A stretch of 64,000 nt of DNA, taken from contig CM119263.1 of NCBI GenBank assembly GCA_051294375.1, positions 26,390,758 through 26,454,757 of the forward strand. The letters run 5' to 3'. The first letter of the stretch is position 1, and every line of letters starts with the position of its first letter. The DNA comes from Paraspadella gotoi (taxonomy: Eukaryota > Chaetognatha). Made by a program: the position numbers and the translations under genes. Positions 55,920 through 64,000 of this stretch are shown here, piece by piece. The notes under the pieces were generated by a model. It was not told the origin of the DNA. It saw only the letters and a list, made by a program, of their open reading frames with translations, and searched no databases.

Positions 55920-57400
55920 TTTTTTGTTGTCGTTTAGAGATGCTCTTTTTTTCTGTTTCGTCTTGAGGGCGTGTCTATGGCGCCTTTCCTCAGGGCGAGC
56001 TTCGTTTGCACTTAAGATTCCCTCGCACGCTCTCTGCGATGTCGTCGCATCCTTCGTTGCGGACAACGCCGTGGACAAGGTCAAAGTCTGGCGTATGAAA
56101 GGTCATTAGATCGAACCCTGTCATTGCCACTTTTTCGTTCAAGTGAACAGGATCCAACAACGACAAAAACAACAACAAAAACAACAATAAAAACGAAAAG
56201 TAAAACTTCAAAAACAACAATAACTGCAACCATTAAAAATAAACCAAAAATTCGACAATAATAACAAAAACTTCAACGACAACAAAAACAAGCATCCACA
56301 ACGACGACGACGACGACGACGACGACTACCTGACTTTCGAAGAGAAGCGTCATAAAGAAAAAAAAAGGAAAAAAAGAGGCCGCGTCGAGGTTTAAATCTC
56401 AATCGGAATCCATCACAGACAATCGTGACCCGAGGCGAAGAATTTGCTTCCGCCAAACGAGAGGAGGGAGAGGAGGAGGAGCAGGAGGAGGAGGAAGAAG
56501 AAGAAGAGGAGGGACTGACTCGACAAAATTGATGATGGATTACCCTCGAAGAGAGAGAGAGAGAGAGAGGAGAGAAAGAGAGAGAGAGAGAGAAGAATTT
56601 GGTAGTAAAGAGAAGCGTCATTTGCCATTTCTTCGACCATCCATCTTTCTTTTTAACGAGGATGGAAGCGAAAGAACTCACTTTTTTTCCCTTTTTTTGC
56701 TTGTGATATGTTTGGTGAGGGGAGGGGTGAGGAGAAAGAGGGAGGAAGGAAGGAAAGAAAAGAAAAAAAAAACAGTGAGGGGCTAGGGAAAGGCTTCGCA
56801 GAAAGAGTCGGTGGGTAGCGTGGGAGGGAAAGTTTTTTTCCACGATTTTCGAACAAATGACTCGCGCGAGATCGTCTAGTTTGGGAAAAAAACGTGAAAG
56901 AAAACGATTTTTTAATACTATATTTTGTAATTAGCTATTGATTTTAATATTCCTTTTTTTAACTTTGTTGTATAGTTTTAACTTTTTTTTTCCCCTTTTT
57001 TGTTTAGTTAATTGTTCGGTTATTTTCATTATCTTTTTTCTAAGGTAATACAAAAAAAACTTCAATGACACAAAGAAATTTGAAATGAAAAAATGGTTAA
57101 AAAAATTGCTAAAATGTTTTTTCATACAAACAGACCGACGGACCGACCAAAAACCTTTCCTCATAAAGTCTCCACAGTCTCCCCTTTTTTTCGTCAGAAC
57201 GAGGGAGGCCGTACGTTATGGAAATTATCATTTTTTTTCATCCTCCCCTCCGCCCGTTCGGTTGCCACGCCCTCCTAAGTCCGAACCTCGAGCTTTCGTC
57301 TCTCTCTTCTCTCGAGCCTCGATCTCGCGATGAGCATAAAAGAGTCGACGGTAAACTGGCGATAATCGTCGTCGTCGTCGTCGTCGTCGTCGAGCAATGA
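55920..57400. other. Noncoding DNA with several microsatellites
   Basis: (AACAAC)n at 56158-56290, (GAC)n at 56300-56327, GAGGAG-rich at 56460-56515, GA at 56550-56595 and (GTC)n at 57368-57393. No gene recognised. Confidence 0.5.
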
Positions 57401-57458
57401 ATAGATAAGCCAATTCCAAGGATAGACGCTTGAGATACTTTGATGCTTAGCCGATGAG

Positions 57459-57572
<114 letters not shown>

Positions 57573-57989
57573 ATTCTTTTTTCTCAATAAAATGAAAAAG
57601 AGTTATTCCTCGGAATGGAGATGAAATGAAAAATCTATGAGCGGCGAGGGGCCTGTTTTTCTTTGCCTCCATCTCTCTCTTTATAATTTCTCTTTTTCCT
57701 CTATCTTCCGCCCTGTACCGATCCTTATTCACGATCACATCTTAGCTCATTGTGACAGTAGTAATACTTTATTACAAATTTAGTGATCATTTTTCCATTC
57801 TCTTGACTTCATTTAACCATTGATAAATATAACTTCTGTCTTAACTCGCTTTGTCCCCTTTCCACTTTGTCTCCTAATCGACTAACGCGTCCGTCGATCC
57901 GTCTTCATCCTTTTTTCTTACCCCGTCGAACTCCTACCGCCATCACGCGGCATATTTATGCGACGTGGTCGGCGGCTAAAGCGTCACCG

Positions 57990-58135
57990 TCTCGCGTTGC
58001 CAAGCTACGGTTGCGAGAAGCTCCTTGCTATAGCGATGGAAGGCGACAAAACGGTGTTTGCTTGAAAGATGGAATGAGAGTCTTTACGTCGCTAAGCGAC
58101 GGAAGCTAGAAGCGCGTTGCCGAGGCGACGGTAAC
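57990..58135. promoter_or_regulatory. Cluster of X-box-like palindromic sites
   Basis: GTTGCC near 57996, GCTATAGCGATGG near 58027, GTCGCTAAGCGAC at 58089-58101 and GTTGCCGAGGCGAC at 58116-58129 resemble the RFX X-box (GTYNCC-N-RGNAAC). The block is locally similar to 9450-9470. No gene start is recognised beside it. Confidence 0.3.
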
Positions 58136-58881
58136 GACCCGTCGAACACCGCGTATGGGCCATTGGAGAAAGTCGGGAGAATAGAGTGCGATATAAATCT
58201 GAGAGAAAGGGTGGAGAAGAGAGGGACGATAGAAGAGTGGATGAAGAGAACTATTTTCCGAAAGTCTCATTTTTCTGTTCTTAGAATGTTCTTAATATAA
58301 ATTATTAATCTAAATCCTTCAATTATATCCACTGACCATAACCCCCTCATCCCTAAACTAAACAAAATCCGTTACCTAATCCCTAACCCTAATCTCTTAC
58401 CTAATCCCGATCCCTATTCCCTGACATAAATGTTAAACTTAAAATCTTATTTAATTTAATGATTATGAATTTAAGCTGAAAAAGAATGCTTTTAGAAAAT
58501 ATGGCCTAAAAGGAGTGGAGAGAAATTGATGGTAGTGGAGCAAAGAGATGGAGACTTGGAGAGGGCAAAAGGGAAAAGAGTTGGAATCGAGATCGATTGG
58601 GAGAGAGTGAGATGTGACAACGACGACCCCCGCGGGGGAAGAAGGGGAGGGGTTGAAGGAGATTAGTGGGGGAGGAATTTAGGTGTAAAAAGAAAGGAAA
58701 AGGAAAGAGAAGAAAAGGAAAGAGACGATAGTTTTACGTTGGAGGTGGAAAGAGGGGGAAGGAAATAGAGGAAAAAGAGAGGAAACCTTAAAGTTGATTG
58801 AAATTAAAGAAAATAAAAAACAAAGATGGTTTAAAGTAGAATTTGAAGGAAAGAGAAAAAGAAAATAGAGGAAAGAGAAAA

Positions 58882-60060
58882 GTTTAAAGGGGAATAAGGA
58901 AACGAGGAAAATAAAAGAGAGGAAATAGCAAATATGGTTTAAAGGGGAATAAGGAAATGATGAAAATAAAAGAGAGGAAATAGCAAATATGGTNNNNNNN
59001 NNNNNNNNNNNNNNNNNNNNNNNNNNNNNNNNNNNNNNNNNNNNNNNNNNNNNNNNNNNNNNNNNNNNNNNNNNNNNNNNNNNNNNNNNNNNNNNNNNNN
59101 NNNNNNNNNNNNNNNNNNNNNNNNNNNNNNNNNNNNNNNNNNNNNNNNNNNNNNNNNNNNNNNNNNNNNNNNNNNNNNNNNNNNNNNNNNNNNNNNNNNN
59201 NNNNNNNNNNNNNNNNNNNNNNNNNNNNNNNNNNNNNNNNNNNNNNNNNNNNNNNNNNNNNNNNNNNNNNNNNNNNNNNNNNNNNNNNNNNNNNNNNNNN
59301 NNNNNNNNNNNNNNNNNNNNNNNNNNNNNNNNNNNNNNNNNNNNNNNNNNNNNNNNNNNNNNNNNNNNNNNNNNNNNNNNNNNNNNNNNNNNNNNNNNNN
59401 NNNNNNNNNNNNNNNNNNNNNNNNNNNNNNNNNNNNNNNNNNNNNNNNNNNNNNNNNNNNNNNNNNNNNNNNNNNNNNNNNNNNNNNNNNNNNNNNNNNN
59501 NNNNNNNNNNNNNNNNNNNNNNNNNNNNNNNNNNNNNNNNNNNNNNNNNNNNNNNNNNNNNNNNNNNNNNNNNNNNNNNNNNNNNNNNNNNNNNNNNNNN
59601 NNNNNNNNNNNNNNNNNNNNNNNNNNNNNNNNNNNNNNNNNNNNNNNNNNNNNNNNNNNNNNNNNNNNNNNNNNNNNNNNNNNNNNNNNNNNNNNAGGTG
59701 TAAAGGGGGAATAAGAAATGGAAAGAAAATAAAAGAGAAGAAATAAGCAAGGATATGGTTAAGGGATGAGAAAATAAAAGAGAGGAAATAAGCAATATGG
59801 TTTAAAGGGGAATAAGGAAAATGATAAAATAAAAGAGAGGAAAATAGCAAATATGGTTGAAAGGGGAATAAAAATAGGAAATAAAAGCGAAGGAAATACA
59901 AATATGGTTTAAAGAGATAAGGAAACTGGTGCAAATAAAAAGAGGAAGTAGCAAAGATGGTTCTAAAGGGGAATAAGGAAACGAGGAAAAAATATGGAGA
60001 GGAAATAGGCAATATGGGTTTAAAGGGGGAAATTTAGAAAAAATTAAAAAAAATAGAGGA
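58882..60060. repeat. 55-bp purine-rich minisatellite spanning a 702-N gap
   Basis: Units start GTTTAAAGGGGAATAAGG at 58882, 58937 and 58992, the last cut by the gap. The array resumes at 59696 and decays by 60060. The gap is probably filled with more of the same units. Confidence 0.9.
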
Positions 60061-60069
60061 AAAGGGAAC

Positions 60070-60655
60070 TTGGAAAAAAGAACGGGAAAAAGAGAGGCTC
60101 GACGCTCGAGGGTTCGTTCATTCTCGCGCTTCACCTCTTTTCTCCCTTTTCCTTTTCTTCGCTAAGAGATTCAGCAGTTCCACACTTTCACGTGCTTCAC
60201 TTCGCGCCTCTTTTTCGCGCTTGATCTTCTACTGACTCACCTCACTTTAATCTTACCTCTTCTTCTAGAACAGAGTTTCTTCAAATTAGAGTTTAAAACT
60301 TCTTAACCAAATTCCCTGTTCTCAGTATTAAACTTCTTAATTTCATAGATCAAGCACCATTTCACTTTTTTTCTTCCTCATTTTTTAAGCTCTTCTAAAT
60401 GTCCAGCCGCTTGAGAATTACTGCTCTTCATCGAATTCCCAAAATATAAAACCTATAAAATATGAACTTGCCCGCCAGAGGCTCTCCACAAGAAACCCGA
60501 AGACGCCTTCTCAAACCCCACAAAATCCGCGCTCCTTCGGCAGAACCCGCTTTCAATTGTATCTAAATCGTCGTTATTTTTATCATAGTTTATAACAAAA
60601 ATAATAAACTCAAAATAAATGGAAAGATTCGAGGAATCGGAGATATACCGTCGCT
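60070..60655. other. Unassigned DNA
   Basis: Mixed sequence with no gene, repeat or site I can support. Confidence 0.4.
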
Positions 60656-60659
60656 CAAA

Positions 60660-60870
60660 AAGGCTTCCCCTTGGGGCACTCTACCTTAGGGGAAAAGATT
60701 TTTAATCATTTAGGGGTACCCCTAATGCAACATATGTAGGGGTAACCCCTTGTGAATAGATTTTTAACCTTTTCAGGGGCGCTCCCAATACTAGTTCATT
60801 TTGGGAAAAATAAAACTTACCCCCAATGGTAACCCCAGGAGGTAGAAAAAATCTTCCCCCTGGGATAAGA
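60660..60870. repeat. Cluster of GGGGTNACCCC-type palindromes
   Basis: CCCCTTGGGG near 60668, AGGGGTACCCCTA near 60712, AGGGGTAACCCCTT near 60738, and degenerate forms near 60830 and 60858, separated by AT-rich spacers with AGATTTTTAA. Confidence 0.6.
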
Positions 60871-62138
60871 ATAAACAGGTCAATTTTAAACAAAAAAAGC
60901 TAGGATTTTAAAATCTATCCTTTACTAAATCTTTTTTCCTTTCACTCTCTTTTTTTTTATTACTTTTATTATATTTATATATATATTTTTAAATCTAATC
61001 TAANNNNNNNNNNNNNNNNNNNNNNNNNNNNNNNNNNNNNNNNNNNNNNNNNNNNNNNNNNNNNNNNNNNNNNNNNNNNNNNNNNNNNNNNNNNNNNNNN
61101 NNNNNNNNNNNNNNNNNNNNNNNNNNNNNNNNNNNNNNNNNNNNNNNNNNNNNNNNNNNNNNNNNNNNAGTCTCAAAATCGGTTTCACGCGAGGGAAAAA
61201 AATCTTTTTCGGAGGAAACTAGTTCGGTGCCAACTTGGAAGAAAATGACTTGACGAAAAAGAGAGACAAACTGGAAGAGAAAAGGGAATAATGTCGTCAG
61301 TAGTAATATAGAATTTTTAATCATTTAATAAAACCTTTTCAAAAAAGATTATATTTCGATAGAAAATGATAAATTTTACCGTTTTAAAATAGCATTTAGA
61401 TTTTAATATCGTTTTTGATTCTCTAGTTCATCATTTACTTTTGCCACAAAGTTGTAGAGAGAGACAGAGAGAGGGAGAGAGAGAGAGAGAGAGAGNNNNN
61501 NNNNNNNNNNNNNNNNNNNNNNNNNNNNNNNNNNNNNNNNNNNNNNNNNNNNNNNNNNNNNNNNNNNNNNNNNNNNNNNNNNNNNNNNNNNNNNNNNNNN
61601 NNNNNNNNNNNNNNNNNNNNNNNNNNNNNNNNNNNNNNNNNNNNNNNNNNNNNNNNNNNNNNNNNNNNNNNNNNNNNNNNNNNNNNNNNNNNNNNNNNNN
61701 NNNNNNNNNNNNNNNNNNNNNNNNNNNNNNNNNNNNNNNNNNNNNNNNNNNNNNNNNNNNNNNNNNNNNNNNNNNNNNNNNNNNNNNNNNNNNNNNNNNN
61801 NNNNNNNNNNNNNNNNNNNNNNNNNNNNNNNNNNNNNNNNNNNNNNNNNNNNNNNNNNNNNNNNNNNNNNNNNNNNNNNNNNNNNNNNNNNNNNNNCAAA
61901 AAAATTTAAAATTTGTATTAATACCTTTATCTAACTTTTAAAGCTCTATCAGAATCCATTAAAAAAAATTGAAAAATTCAAAAAAATTTTAACTATATAT
62001 GTAATAAAATAATCTTTAAATGCTTCCGTGCGCTTATTAATAAGATATTTTTTAAAATTATTTTTATTTTCATATTCTACAGTCCTTTATCATTATTTAT
62101 TTGAGAGAACTTCTAGTTTTCACCTGTTCCGGCCTTAT

Positions 62139-62182
62139 ATATATATATATATATATATATAGAAGAGAGAGAGAGATGAGAG

Positions 62183-62260
<78 letters not shown>
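62139..62260. repeat. (TA)n followed by (GA)n microsatellite
   Basis: TA repeat at 62139-62161, then GA repeat with a few interruptions to 62260; another GA block follows at 62392-62470. Confidence 0.95.
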
Positions 62261-62265
<5 letters not shown>

Positions 62266-62297
62266 GAGACAAAAAGAAAAAGATGGAGACAGGCGTT

Positions 62298-62311
62298 GTT
62301 ACTATGGCAAC
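62298..62311. promoter_or_regulatory. X-box-like site GTTACTATGGCAAC
   Basis: An almost perfect match to the RFX X-box consensus in a GC-richer island between two GA repeats. No neighbouring start codon could be assigned. Confidence 0.35.
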
Positions 62312-62386
62312 GCGTGGGTCGCCATTGACGCGCCCTCGCGGACGGAATCGCAAATGCCAGAGAAATCTCATATGTCGGGAAAGAAT

Positions 62387-62443
<57 letters not shown>

Positions 62444-62929
62444 GAGAGAGAAGAGAGAGAAGAGAGAGAAGTTTTTGAAAATTAGTTTTCAATTGAAACT
62501 CGCTATCTTGCTGGACATAACCATAATAATGTAATGCTAAAAACTAAAAATTATTTGCTTTGGTGTTCACGTCTGTCACTCTTTCACTAGATATTGTGAA
62601 AGTCTCACGAGAAATCCCGTTGCGGTTGGTCACCTTTAAATCTCGTGATGCGATGGTTGTTTTGGTCTCGTTGCGTCAAAAAGTTCGGACGGTTTTCGGA
62701 CGGACCGACCCTCACTGTTTTCGGTTGATTTCTTTTTAACTTTAGTTATTCAATCTCTTCTATCCCACTTTCTCTTCACATATTAACAATATTTTAATTC
62801 ACGCATCCGCTTTGTCGCGTTTATCCCCATGTGATTCCGGCTCAGAATATTCACATCCTTACAATTCGCATGAGCCGTAACAAAAAAAAAAAATTGCCTC
62901 TAAAGGCTTTTCGCTATCGTTCTCTTCAT

Positions 62930-63185
62930 TCGCTGCTTCATCCCCTCCTATCCTCAGTATCCCCACTAATCCCTTCCTCTGTCTCTTCCTCTCTCTCCAA
63001 TGACCCTTCCTCCCGATCTTTTTCCCTCATTTCCTCCCTTCTTCCTCCGTCTTCCTTCGTCTATCTTCCTCTCTTTTTCTCCCTGGTCTGACCCTCACTT
63101 CCCCTACCCCCCCTCCTTCCCTCTCCTCCCTTCCTCCCTCCCCTCCCTCTCTCTCCCCTCCCTCTCTCTCTTCGATCCCCCGTCG
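62930..63185. repeat. Polypyrimidine low-complexity tract
   Basis: CT-rich sequence with CTCCCTTCCTCCC repeats. The frames over it are Ser/Pro/Leu only. Confidence 0.7.
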
Positions 63186-63489
63186 CTCCTTGAAAGATGT
63201 TTGTCCCGGCGGAGCGGACGTGAAGGAGCCGTTTGAATACAAATCATGGGGATTTGACAATTATGACGGGAATCGTAATGAGGAGAGGAGGAAAGGACAA
63301 GAGAAAGAAAAAAAAGTTAGAAAAAAAAGGGAGAAGAAAAGAAAAAAAGGGACTAATACCAAGAAAATCGGAAGGAAAGAGGCGTGGGGGGGAACACTGT
63401 GTCTCTCTCTCTCTCTCTTGTCCTCGAGATCCCTTTCCCCTTGGGGAGGATGGAGAGGGAGATACAAATCCGAAAATCGGGGGGGAAAA

Positions 63490-63504
63490 AAGGAAGAGAG
63501 AGAG

Positions 63505-63556
<52 letters not shown>

Positions 63557-63566
63557 AGAGAGAGAA

Positions 63567-63599
<33 letters not shown>

Positions 63600-63606
63600 G
63601 AGAGAG
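63490..63606. repeat. (GA)n microsatellite
   Basis: GA repeat with AAAG and TGAG interruptions, preceded by CT repeat at 63402-63420. Confidence 0.95.
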
Positions 63607-63609
63607 GGA

Positions 63610-64000
63610 ATAAATAAAATCTTTTCATCGTCGTCGTCTTTTTAATTTCCCAAATCGTCGTTCGATTCCAGACGGATTCGACATTTGTGATTTAATTGTT
63701 TACGAGATGTCACTGGTAAGGTCGCGAGGGATGGCATCGGGGAAGGGCATCGCGGGACGGCATCGCGGGATGGAACCGCTGAATGAATTTTTTTTTGTTT
63801 CCCCATTTTTCCCAATCTCCCTCATTTCTGCTGCATCTATCACATCTACTCCTCTTTAACAGGTAAGTCCATTTTTTACTTCGCTAGTTTTTTTTCAACT
63901 TTGGTTTTTTTTCGTATTTCCGTTTCCTACAGAGAATTTCCGGTTCTCATACGGATCCCAAACTAATGAATTCTGGAATTGTTTTTATATCTGTTCGAGG
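63610..64000. other. Unassigned sequence to window end
   Basis: A short GGCATCGCGGGA repeat at 63730-63770. CAGGTAAGT at 63860-63868 looks like a splice donor, but no coding exon could be attached to it. Confidence 0.35.

Noticed and set aside
58330-58425. CCCTAA-like repeats suggesting telomeric sequence
   Set aside because: Only a few degenerate and spaced copies within (T/A)CC-rich text; not an array.

Overview
This is eukaryotic, almost certainly invertebrate, nuclear DNA. Coding exons have GT/AG borders and mostly short introns (about 80-130 bp). There are no bacterial-style operons, a decayed metazoan-type BEL/Pao retroelement is present, and (GA)n, (GAC)n and (GAAA)n microsatellites are very dense. 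The phylum cannot be told from the sequence. Twelve runs of N, four of them exactly 25 N, and near-identical sequence on both sides of some gaps point to a gap-filled draft assembly, so structural oddities must be weighed against assembly error.

Layout. (1) 1-12313: a roughly 6.1-kb imperfect inverted repeat centred near 6.27 kb and open at the left window edge. Its right arm carries an intact 3' coding exon. Its left arm carries the same exon broken by many small indels. A small two-exon gene candidate (9657-10043, +) lies in the right arm. (2) 10979-27508, minus strand: two long neighbouring genes in the same orientation. I could rebuild both exon by exon with every intron phase agreeing: 8 exons and 1012 codons for the first, 9 exons and 1950 codons for the second. 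Both encode a single-pass membrane protein with a short N-terminal tail containing PLVQK, an acidic juxtamembrane stretch and one transmembrane helix. A very long, charged, low-complexity domain (Lys/Glu-, Gln-, Ala- and Thr-rich) follows. They look like tandem paralogues of a family I do not recognise. The architecture recalls triadin/junctin-like KEKE proteins, but I see no diagnostic motif. (3) Two non-autonomous DNA-transposon-like elements sit in one intron of the first gene: a 2-kb element flanked by TTAA and a 540-bp foldback element.

(4) 27.5-64 kb: no convincing gene. It holds long purine/pyrimidine microsatellites, a decayed BEL/Pao element (about 36.3-40.8 kb), a 2-kb hairpin-forming inverted repeat (43.4-45.5 kb), several minisatellites (37, about 130, about 77 and 55 bp units), two short GC-rich islands and clusters of X-box-like palindromes.

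The most interesting content is the pair of charged type II membrane protein genes, whose coding sequence, splice signals and introns are interwoven with expanding microsatellites, and the 12-kb palindrome next to them.
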